DNA of 12,616 nt from Alphaproteobacteria bacterium (lineage in GTDB: Bacteria; Pseudomonadota; Alphaproteobacteria; UBA8366; Aestuariispiraceae). The stretch is taken from positions 1-12,616 of the forward strand of contig SPJV01000175.1 in assembly GCA_006844765.1 (NCBI GenBank), written 5' to 3'. This document shows, piece by piece, positions 6,691-12,616 of this stretch. The notes beneath the pieces were generated by a model that saw only the letters and a program-made list of their open reading frames with translations, did no database searches and was not told the DNA's origin. The stretch's first letter is position 1. The number at the start of each line of letters is the position of its first letter. A program made the translations under genes and the position numbers.

Positions 6691-7891
6691 TGGCTTCACC
6701 CTTCCAATTCGCGGCAACGCTTTCAAGGATCGCAATTGCTTCGTCGATATGATGTTCCTCGATGATCAGTGGCGGCAGCAAACGGAGTACATTCGCACCG
6801 GCCCCGACGGTCAACAGCCCGGCATCGCGCAGGCGTGTCATCATCTCTACATTGGTGACGCCTTCATCGGCATTGCACTTGATGCCCATCATCAGGCCGG
6901 ACCCACGAACTTCGGTAAAGACGGTCGGATGTGCTGCAACAAGGGCTTCCAGCTTGTCCTTCAACAGGGCCCCCATAGCCTGAACCTGATCCATGAACCC
7001 ATCGGCTAACAGGATATCCAACACCGCATTGCCGACGGCCATGGCCATCGGGTTGCCGCCGAAGGTCGTGCCGTGCAGGCCGGGCGCCATGCCGCTTGCG
7101 GCCTCGTCAGTGGCCAGGATCGCCCCAATCGGGAAGCCGCCGCCCAGGCCCTTGGCCGTCGCGATAGCATCCGGCTTTATGCCGGACCATTCATGCGCCC
7201 ACATCTTGCCGGTTCGTCCATTGCCTGCCTGGACCTCGTCCAGGATCAGCAGCAAGCCGAACTCGTCCGCTGCGGTACGCAGGGCGCGCATATACTCGGT
7301 ATCAGCCGGGCGGATGCCGCCTTCGCCCTGGATCGGCTCGATCAGGATGGCTGCCGTCTCCGGCGTGATGGCGTCGCGTAGCGCGTTCATGTTGCCGAAG
7401 GGGACATTGTCGAATCCATCCACGGCAGGCCCGAAGCCTTCGACATATTTTGGGTTATTGGCCGCTGCAATGGTCGCCAGTGACCGGCCATGGAAGGCCC
7501 CTTCAACCGTCACGATCCGCCATTTCTCCGGATTGCCCTTGGCGAAATGATAGCGCCGGGCAAGCTTGATCATGCCTTCCATCGCTTCGACACCGGAATT
7601 GGTGAAGAAAACCACATCGGCGAAGCTGTCAGCGGTCAGCCGCTGGGCCAGTCTTTCGCCTTCCGGAATTTGGAAGACATTGGTGACATGCCACAGCTTT
7701 GCCGCCTGTTCCTGCACGGTCTTCACCAGATGCGGATGCGAATGGCCCAGGCTGTTCACAGCGATGCCTGCAAAGAAGTCGAGATAACGTCGGCCCTCAG
7801 TATCCCAGAGATAGCAGCCTTCACCGCGCTCGAACCCGATATCGGCCCTTGCGTAGGTGTTCATTAGGGCGGATTTCTGGTCGCCGGACAT
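6680..7891 (-). CDS. argD: Acetylornithine aminotransferase (class III PLP-dependent)
   Basis: It converts N-acetylglutamate semialdehyde to N-acetylornithine with glutamate as amino donor, upstream of ArgF in the pathway; related enzymes also act on succinyl-diaminopimelate in lysine synthesis. The 403 residues match family length. The phosphate-binding region is NSGVEAMEG (98-106). D218 in LILDEVQAGNGRTG contacts the pyridine nitrogen. K247 in DAIATAKGLGGGFPIGA is the Schiff-base lysine. TTFGGNP (275-281) completes the site. Class III enzymes also include ornithine and GABA transaminases, but the overlap with argF supports the arginine role. The ATG at 7889-7891 has GGAAGAAG upstream. No good sigma70 promoter was found in the 83-base gap, although an AT-rich CATAAT lies near 7910. 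Confidence 0.94.
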   Translation of the reverse strand: MSGDQKSALMNTYARADIGFERGEGCYLWDTEGRRYLDFFAGIAVNSLGHSHPHLVKTVQEQAAKLWHVTNVFQIPEGERLAQRLTADSFADVVFFTNSGVEAMEGMIKLARRYHFAKGNPEKWRIVTVEGAFHGRSLATIAAANNPKYVEGFGPAVDGFDNVPFGNMNALRDAITPETAAILIEPIQGEGGIRPADTEYMRALRTAADEFGLLLILDEVQAGNGRTGKMWAHEWSGIKPDAIATAKGLGGGFPIGAILATDEAASGMAPGLHGTTFGGNPMAMAVGNAVLDILLADGFMDQVQAMGALLKDKLEALVAAHPTVFTEVRGSGLMMGIKCNADEGVTNVEMMTRLRDAGLLTVGAGANVLRLLPPLIIEEHHIDEAIAILESVAANWKGEANGA

Positions 7892-7974
7892 CGCACTTCT
7901 TCCTTATATTATGCGGATTGGATTGGTTTGGTGTTACGCGGAAAGGCGGAAACTGACGCTGTTGACCTGAATAA

Positions 7975-8793
7975 TCAAGGTTTGAGCTTGTAACCGCTCT
8001 TAATTAGTTGGCGGGCCGCTAGTAATGTCCCTGCTGTCAGGGAAAACGCGATCATAATGCCGCCGCTGGGATCGGTTTCGGTAACCCCGGACATTGACCA
8101 TCGGAAGCCGTCGACCATCCAGAATATCGGGTTGTGCGACAGGACGTCTTGCCACGGCCCTTCCGGTACGGCCGAGATGGGGAAAAACGTGCCGCTTAAA
8201 AAGATAATCGGAATCAGCAGGAAGGTTTCCTTGCCGGATAGGGTATCCCATTTCTCCGACAGAATACTTGCGATCACGCCCAAGCCGGCGAAAAACAATG
8301 CCGCCAGGAACAGGTAGGTAAGGGCTGCAATCGGATGTGCCGGGATGACAGCAGCGAAGGGCATCATCACGATCCACACAGACAGAGCGACCGACAGGGC
8401 GACGGCGACGGCCCCTGTCACCATGCCTGTCAGCAACTCGCCGGGCATCATCGGGGCCATCAGGATGTCGCCGATATCGGCTTCCAGCTTGTCATACATG
8501 ATCGAATGAGCGGTGGATTCAAAGGCCCGAAGCATCAAGGCGGAAAAAATCAGCCCCGGGACTAAGAACTCCATGAAAGGCAGATCATTGGCGCTGACAA
8601 CCCTGTCACCAGCCGCCAAGGCAAAGACGGAGGCAAACAAGGCCGCTTGCAGTGCCGGTCCGAAAACGGCGATCCCGAAGAAGCGGATCTCACGATGCAT
8701 TTCCCGGCGGATCAAGCTTCTGATGCCGAGCCAATTCACCGCGCCGAAACGCCTGACCGTCGGTGGGCCTTGATCCATGGGGGCGACGCTCAT
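7975..8793 (-). CDS. ABC-2 type transporter permease (second of a pair)
   Basis: This is a 272-residue inner-membrane protein with about six membrane segments (roughly residues 43-62, 77-97, 120-145, 155-178, 188-208, 243-262). It carries the ABC-2 signature region IIFLSGTFFPISAVP (196-210) followed by NPIFWMVDGFR (221-231). Such permeases pair with an ATPase to export polysaccharides, drugs or lipids. The N terminus (VNWLGIRSL) and C terminus (SGYKLKP) match those of the neighbouring permease, so the two arose by duplication and probably form a heterodimer. It starts 8 bases after that gene's stop, so the two are cotranscribed. No ATPase gene is present here, and the substrate is unknown. 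Confidence 0.9.
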   Translation of the reverse strand: MSVAPMDQGPPTVRRFGAVNWLGIRSLIRREMHREIRFFGIAVFGPALQAALFASVFALAAGDRVVSANDLPFMEFLVPGLIFSALMLRAFESTAHSIMYDKLEADIGDILMAPMMPGELLTGMVTGAVAVALSVALSVWIVMMPFAAVIPAHPIAALTYLFLAALFFAGLGVIASILSEKWDTLSGKETFLLIPIIFLSGTFFPISAVPEGPWQDVLSHNPIFWMVDGFRWSMSGVTETDPSGGIMIAFSLTAGTLLAARQLIKSGYKLKP

Positions 8794-8801
8794 GGTCTTC
8801 T

Positions 8802-9632
8802 CTAGCTCTTCAGTTTGTAGCCGGTCGAAACCATCCGCCAGGCGAGCGTCATCAGGGCGATGTTCATCCCGAACATGACAGTGAGACCCAGCCAGGTCGG
8901 CGCATCAGAGCTGCCGATAAAGCCGGATCTGAACCCGTCGATCATATAGAAGAACGGGTTGAAGAAAGCGATGGAATAGAATGGCTCCGGCAACCGATCG
9001 ATGGAATAGAAGGTACCGGACAGGAAGGTAAAAGGCGTGATGACAAAGTTCGTGATCGCCGACATATGGTCGAACTTATCGGCCCAGATGCCGGCCACCA
9101 TGCCAATCGTCGCCATCATGGTCGAAGCCAGAAACCCGAAGAGAAGCGCGAGCGCCAGATTGTCGAGCTTCAAATCTACGAATAATGTCATTGCAACGGC
9201 GGTCGCCAAGCCAACGATTAATCCACGGGTTGCCCCTGCCAATGCGTACGCGAAGACGAACTCGCTCGCGCTGATCGGCGGCATCAGGACATCGACGATA
9301 TTGCCTTGAATCTTGGAAATGACGATAGAGCTGGATGAGTTCGCAAAGGCATTTTGCACCATCGCCATGACGATCAGCCCCGGTGCCAGGAATTGCGCGA
9401 AGGGCACGCCTTTCACCACCTCCACTGCCCGGCCCAGCGCCAGGGTGAAGATCGCCAGGAACAACAGCGTCGTGATCATTGGGGCAAAGACGGTCTGTGT
9501 CACAACATTCAGGAAGCGCCGGACTTCTTTCAGATAAAGGCTGCGAAAGCCAACCCAATTGACCGCGCCATAGACGCGCGGCTCGGACGGGGTTGCAGGA
9601 CCTTTGGGCATCTTCGATTGGGACGTGCTCAT
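8802..9632 (-). CDS. ABC-2 type transporter permease (first of a pair)
   Basis: This 276-residue permease is a paralogue of the next gene. Predicted membrane segments lie at about 48-68, 80-98, 125-150, 158-183, 191-210 and 246-265. The ABC-2 signature FLSGTFYSIDRLPEPFYSI (203-221) and NPFFYMIDGFR (225-235) are clear, as is the shared N-terminal VNWVGFRSL (24-32). The substrate cannot be read from the sequence. The ATG at 9630-9632 is preceded by AAGGTGA (9640-9646). The leader upstream (9633-9752) has tandem repeats and a segment complementary to this ribosome binding site. It probably starts an operon with the second permease; whether argD downstream is included is open. Confidence 0.9.
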   Translation of the reverse strand: MSTSQSKMPKGPATPSEPRVYGAVNWVGFRSLYLKEVRRFLNVVTQTVFAPMITTLLFLAIFTLALGRAVEVVKGVPFAQFLAPGLIVMAMVQNAFANSSSSIVISKIQGNIVDVLMPPISASEFVFAYALAGATRGLIVGLATAVAMTLFVDLKLDNLALALLFGFLASTMMATIGMVAGIWADKFDHMSAITNFVITPFTFLSGTFYSIDRLPEPFYSIAFFNPFFYMIDGFRSGFIGSSDAPTWLGLTVMFGMNIALMTLAWRMVSTGYKLKS

Positions 9633-9639
9633 GATGGCG

Positions 9640-9718
9640 TCACCTTAGATATGGAAGTCGAAACGGCAAGGGTTTGAAACGGCAAAGGTTGAAACGCGGA
9701 GGTCTAAAAAGGAGGTGA
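9640..9718 (-). promoter_or_regulatory. Possible ribosome-binding-site sequestration in the ABC permease leader
   Basis: On the - strand the segment TCACCT at 9713-9718, within a run identical to the anti-Shine-Dalgarno end of 16S rRNA (CACCTCCTTT), is complementary over six bases to the permease's own ribosome binding site AGGTGA at 9640-9645. The two are about 67 bases apart. Pairing would hide the binding site; alternatively the segment has no role. This is inference from base pairing only. Confidence 0.25.
9660..9705. repeat. Three 15-16 base tandem repeats upstream of the ABC permease pair
   Basis: GAAACGGCAAGGGTTT (9660-9675), GAAACGGCAAAGGTT (9676-9690) and GAAACGCGGAGGTCT (9691-9705) lie head to tail; the first two are nearly identical and the third is diverged. 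They sit 28-73 bases upstream of the permease start, where a regulator could bind. No recognisable operator family is matched, so they may equally be a slippage product. Confidence 0.6.
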
Positions 9719-9752
9719 GAGGACGAATGTCTATGCTGTAGTTCTGCAGCGT

Positions 9753-11093
9753 CTATCCCAGGATGACCACAGCAGCAATGGAAACCGCGATAGCGGCGGT
9801 GATTGGCAGTGCCGGCCCCAGGGGATGGCCGAAGACAGCAAATAACCGGGATTGGGTGATGACCTTGTTTCGGTACAGCCGTGCTGCCGTTGCAGACAGG
9901 GCTGCTGCGGCGACGGCAGCGGCTACCGGGTCGAACAGTGTCCAGAGAAGCCCGAAGAAACCGATCCAGGCAACAAGGCCGATTAGATTGGCAACGGCGT
10001 CCTGGACGGCGCGGCCATTTGAAATCAGGATCTCGTGTTGGGGACCCCAGAGCAGATCCGAAAACCGGATGGCCAGGAACAACACGAAGACCGGAGCCAT
10101 ATCGATGAATCGCGGTCCCAGAAGCGACAGGATAAGCTCTGATCCGAAGCCGAGGATGATCAAAGCGACCAGCGAGAGGATCAGCAGCAATCGCTGGCGA
10201 TCCTCAATCGCCTTCAGGCCTTTGACATCACCGGTTTGATGGATTTGCCAGGGCAGGCCCAGGAAAATGAAATGCTGCACCACCATGAAGCCGATGGCGA
10301 ACTGGGCAGCGGTTCTGTATTCCCCACCATTGGCGAGGCCGATGATCTTTGTCAGCACCATGGCGTCGATTACGACCGCCAGACGGCTCGACAAGTTCCC
10401 GAACATCAAGCCCAAGGTGTGACGCCACAGTCTGATCCAACGCCGCAGATGAAACCGTGCCTTGGGCAGCAAAGAATTGCGTTGAGAGGCCGCGACGGTA
10501 ATCGCAATCAGCAACATGCCGGCCCAGACTACGAACAGGATGGCGAAAACCCCGTCGGCGCTCGATGGCTGCAGGATCAACAACGCTGATATGAAGGTTA
10601 TGGGGCGTAAGATATCGCGCAGGAAGAAGAAAAGCCTGACCCGGCCGGCTGCGCGCAGAATTGCCAGGAAGCTTTCCGCCAGCCCGCCAGTCACAGCCAT
10701 GACGCAGGCAACGGCGCAAGCGAAATAGAACTGGTTCACCGCGCCGAATACGATCACGTCATGGCGGACGAGGCTCAAGAACAGAGCGGCGGCGATCAAG
10801 ACTGCAGCGGAAATGGTAAGTGCGGTTGCAAGGTAATACCGCCAGATGCGCGGCGCCCGGCCTTGCGCGGTGGAAACGGAGAAAGTGAACCGGTTCAGCC
10901 ACATATCTCCGCCGCCGGAGACGACCGCGTTGATCAGCCCCACTACCATCATCAGATAGGTATAGGCGCCGAATCCGTAGGGATCGAGCATCCGGGCGGC
11001 CAGGATCAGGACGCCATACTCCGCGCCTTTCGAAACCAGGGCACTGGCGATCGACAGATAGGGCAGGAATTTGGGGTTGCGCAGGCGTTGCAA
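9753..11093 (-). CDS. Polysaccharide exporter-type flippase (Wzx/MATE-like superfamily)
   Basis: This 446-residue protein is almost entirely membrane. Hydrophobic segments lie at about 12-32, 41-61, 86-108, 120-140, 158-176, 182-202, 228-250, 263-283, 301-321, 332-348, 365-385, 388-404 and 424-445. The N terminus (ASALVSKGAEYGVLILAARMLDPYGFGAYTY, about residues 17-46, given here only as a landmark region) has the pattern of oligosaccharide flippases, with an ARxLxPxxFG-like element at 33-42. Its likely role is moving a lipid-linked sugar across the inner membrane. No glycosyltransferase or polymerase gene is nearby. The only start in the open frame is TTG at 11091-11093 with a weak site (AGTGAAGA), an unusual start. 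It is 120 bases upstream of the ABC permease genes. Confidence 0.82.
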   Translation of the reverse strand: MQRLRNPKFLPYLSIASALVSKGAEYGVLILAARMLDPYGFGAYTYLMMVVGLINAVVSGGGDMWLNRFTFSVSTAQGRAPRIWRYYLATALTISAAVLIAAALFLSLVRHDVIVFGAVNQFYFACAVACVMAVTGGLAESFLAILRAAGRVRLFFFLRDILRPITFISALLILQPSSADGVFAILFVVWAGMLLIAITVAASQRNSLLPKARFHLRRWIRLWRHTLGLMFGNLSSRLAVVIDAMVLTKIIGLANGGEYRTAAQFAIGFMVVQHFIFLGLPWQIHQTGDVKGLKAIEDRQRLLLILSLVALIILGFGSELILSLLGPRFIDMAPVFVLFLAIRFSDLLWGPQHEILISNGRAVQDAVANLIGLVAWIGFFGLLWTLFDPVAAAVAAAALSATAARLYRNKVITQSRLFAVFGHPLGPALPITAAIAVSIAAVVILG

Positions 11094-11347
11094 TAGTCGG
11101 TCTTCACTTGGCTAAACGTCCCAGGCCCGATGGCACGGGATTGTTGCGGCATATAGCCCGCCACGCACCGAAAGGGCAACCATGGGGCCGGTTTGAGGAC
11201 GGGCTTCTTGCGATCTGTTAATGAAGTGTTGCTTTCCGGTGATGTAACCCAGTGATGTCGTGTGATGATGTTGCCCGGTGATCTGGCTTGACAGTCCTGG
11301 CCACCCAGTTCCCATTAGACGGGTAAAGGCTCCTAAGGATTTCCAAA
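11094..11347. other. Divergent intergenic region, flippase / DUF3572
   Basis: The 254 bases between the divergent flippase and DUF3572 genes hold no supported gene; the long antisense frame across 11112-11618 runs back through DUF3572 and is not believable. From 11239 to 11285 the pentamer GTGAT occurs four times (twice as GTGATGT, once as GTGATGATGT, once as GTGATCT). A promoter candidate for the + strand genes is listed separately. No flippase promoter was recognised. Confidence 0.5.
11288..11318 (+). promoter_or_regulatory. Candidate promoter for the DUF3572 - methyltransferase - MATE genes
   Basis: A perfect -35 hexamer TTGACA lies at 11288-11293. The best -10 is CATTAG (11313-11318), at a 19-base spacer and matching only three of six positions; no better hexamer is seen at 16-18 bases. 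A start near 11325 would give a leader of about 23 bases before the ATG at 11348. Four GTGAT repeats lie immediately upstream. Confidence 0.4.
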
Positions 11348-11602
11348 ATGACAGAGGATGAAGCACAGACGTTGGCGCTGCGTGCCTTGACGTTCGTTGC
11401 AGAGAATCCGGATCGGCTTGACCGGTTTCTGGCGTTGTCCGGATGCGGACCGGGTGACTTGCGCGACCGGATTGGGGACCCAGCCTTTCTAGGCGGTGTG
11501 CTGGATTACTTGATGGGGCATGAACCGGACCTGATCGCCTATGCGGAATGGGCCGAAATTGATCCCGAACTGCCGGCGCGGGCCCGGTATCTCTTGCCTT
11601 AA
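11348..11602 (+). CDS. DUF3572 family protein
   Basis: This small acidic 84-residue protein matches the DUF3572 pattern as I remember it. An N-terminal helix is EDEAQTLALRALTFVAENPDRLDRFLALSG (about residues 3-32, named as a region). Next comes GPGDLRDRIGDPAFLGGVLDYLMGHE (34-59), then a C-terminal helix ending in ARARYLLP. It is likely all-helical and cytosolic. The family has no established function to my knowledge. The ATG at 11348 has TAAGGA upstream, and the next gene begins 15 bases after the stop with a strong AAGGGGGG site, so the two are cotranscribed. This conserved partnership with the methyltransferase-type enzyme gives no further clue. Confidence 0.85.
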   Translation: MTEDEAQTLALRALTFVAENPDRLDRFLALSGCGPGDLRDRIGDPAFLGGVLDYLMGHEPDLIAYAEWAEIDPELPARARYLLP

Positions 11603-11617
11603 GAAGGGGGGCAATCA

Positions 11618-12508
11618 ATGAACCGTTATGAGGTGATGATGGCGCGAATGGCGGCCGGTGAGCGAATCCTGCTCGATGGTGCCACGGGAAGCGAGCTTGA
11701 AGTGCGCGGGACCGGCAAGGTGAAACATGCCTGGACCGGTGCCAGTGCGGAGACCCATCCCGAGATCATCTCGGAAATTCACAAGGACTATATCCGTATT
11801 GGAGCGGAGATCGTGATCTCCAACACCTTTGCGACGGCCCGCCACACGCTTTCCGATGCTGGTATCAAAGAAAAGTTCGAATTTCTTAATCGGCGCGGTG
11901 TCGAACTGGTTGTCGAAGCAAGAGAAGCCTTGAAGGCGGTTAAAGTCGTTGTCGCCGGGGGGATATCCTATTGGTCCTTCGCGGATCGGCATCCGCCTTT
12001 GGATGTCCTGGCGGAAGGGACGCGGGAGCAGGCGGCGATCATGCGCGATGCGGGTGCCGAAATGCTCATGCTTGAAATGATGGTCGATATTGATCGGATG
12101 TTAACCACGCTGGAAGCGGCGCGGACGGTGGGTCTGCCGGTCTGGGTTGGGTTTAGCGTGAAGGTCGATGACGCCGGTGACGTGCGGCTGTGGAATGGCG
12201 AGCTTCTGTCGGACGCCATTGCAGCGTTGGACAAGGATGTGCCCTTGATCAACATCATGCATAGCGACGTTCAGTATATCGATCCGGCTTTGGCCGTTGC
12301 CCGCGAAGGGTGGTCTGGTCCGATTGGCGTCTATGCCCATGATCAGGTCAAGCAGGAGGGCGCGCATATGTATGATCCGTCCCTGGTTTTGGCGCCCGAC
12401 GCTTATGCGACATGTTGCAAAGGTTGGTTCGAACGGGACATTCAGGCGATTGGTGCCTGTTGTGGGCTCGGGCCGGCGCATCTGACGGCTGTGGCCGAAT
12501 TACTCTGA
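11618..12508 (+). CDS. Homocysteine S-methyltransferase family protein
   Basis: This 296-residue protein belongs to the homocysteine-binding (BHMT / MetH N-terminal) barrel family. It has LLDGATGSELE near the start (18-28), ISNTFATARHTL (67-78), AGGISYWS (113-120), AEMLMLEMM (147-155) and the late GACCGLGPAHL (279-289) with zinc ligands C281 and C282. The third zinc ligand of the family is normally a Cys in an NC motif at the end of the sixth strand; here the matching segment is INIMHSDVQY, with H215 at that position. The methyl donor (betaine, S-methylmethionine or other) cannot be told from sequence, and the changed ligand makes a different substrate possible. ATG 11618 follows AAGGGGGGC, and MATE starts 10 bases after the stop. 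Confidence 0.88.
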   Translation: MNRYEVMMARMAAGERILLDGATGSELEVRGTGKVKHAWTGASAETHPEIISEIHKDYIRIGAEIVISNTFATARHTLSDAGIKEKFEFLNRRGVELVVEAREALKAVKVVVAGGISYWSFADRHPPLDVLAEGTREQAAIMRDAGAEMLMLEMMVDIDRMLTTLEAARTVGLPVWVGFSVKVDDAGDVRLWNGELLSDAIAALDKDVPLINIMHSDVQYIDPALAVAREGWSGPIGVYAHDQVKQEGAHMYDPSLVLAPDAYATCCKGWFERDIQAIGACCGLGPAHLTAVAELL

Positions 12509-12518
12509 CGGAGAAAAT

Positions 12519-12616
12519 ATGTCGGGCGGGGAAAATATGGTAGGGGCGGGGAAACGGTTGGAACATGCCAAGGTTTGGGCCTTGGCCGGACCGATTATTC
12601 TATCCAATCTTTCCGT
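12519..12616 (+). CDS. MATE family efflux transporter, N-terminal fragment
   Basis: The window ends inside this gene after 32 codons. The visible part ends in EHAKVWALAGPIILSNLSV, the start of the first membrane segment of a MATE transporter of the DinF type; these export drugs or metabolites using a proton or sodium gradient. The ATG at 12519 has GGAG 6 bases before it; a second in-frame ATG at 12537 is preceded by GGCGGGGAAAAT. CGGAGAAAATATG and CGGGGAAAATATG are near-copies 18 bases apart, so the first six codons may come from a small duplication. It is probably the third gene of the DUF3572 operon. The family assignment rests on about 15 residues. Confidence 0.7.
   Translation, partial: MSGGENMVGAGKRLEHAKVWALAGPIILSNLS

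Noticed and set aside
6431..7009. 192-residue + strand frame over argF and argD, and similar frames at 6265-6765 and 6993-7550
   Set aside because: All lie opposite clear arginine genes and show no domain.
9721..9752. Hairpin 9735-9740/9745-9750 as a terminator of the flippase gene
   Set aside because: Only six base pairs with one G-U, and the nearest T-run on the - strand is about 25 bases away, too far for intrinsic termination.
11112..11618. 168-residue - strand frame between flippase and methyltransferase
   Set aside because: It passes antisense through the DUF3572 gene, is rich in Arg, Pro and His like other shadows here, and lacks a ribosome binding site.

Overview
The window looks like chromosomal housekeeping and accessory DNA from an alphaproteobacterium, probably of a Rhodospirillales/Kiloniellales-like lineage. 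The evidence is the small DUF3572 protein (a family known mainly from Alphaproteobacteria), the divergent rmuC / def-fmt arrangement, the argD-argF-hslO cluster, moderately high GC, and protein sequences typical of that class. This placement is inferred from gene content, not from a search.

Layout. (1) 1-177: the 3' end of a Cys/His-rich protein on the + strand. (2) 178-585: about 400 bases with no convincing gene. They contain many self-complementary segments, possibly an unannotated structured RNA, ending in a stem-loop that could terminate transcription from both sides. (3) 586-661: tRNA-Lys(CTT) on the - strand, with its own sigma70-like promoter. (4) 782-2358: def and fmt on the - strand, which together handle formylation of initiator Met-tRNA and deformylation of nascent proteins. 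(5) 2469-4045: rmuC and a small cupin gene on the + strand, divergent from def. (6) 4146-7891: a - strand cluster argD-argF-hslO-lipoprotein. argD and argF overlap by 11 bases and hslO follows argF after 7, so arginine biosynthesis and the redox chaperone Hsp33 are probably cotranscribed. (7) 7975-9632: two tandem paralogous ABC-2 permease genes with no ATPase gene in the window. (8) 9753-11093: a polytopic flippase of the polysaccharide exporter type. (9) 11348-12616: a + strand group made of a DUF3572 protein, a homocysteine S-methyltransferase-family enzyme, and the first codons of a MATE-family transporter running off the end.

Most of the window is well-understood metabolism and translation. 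I see no CRISPR array, insertion sequence, integrase or clear defence system. The parts that most deserve a second look are the structured 400-base intergenic region, the leader upstream of the ABC permease pair (three 15-16 base tandem repeats, an anti-Shine-Dalgarno-like segment, and a perfect Shine-Dalgarno on the opposite strand), the permease pair without a visible ATPase, the Cys/His-rich protein fragment, and a 15-base tandem repeat expansion inside fmt. All folding was done by eye and all family assignments rest on motif recognition.
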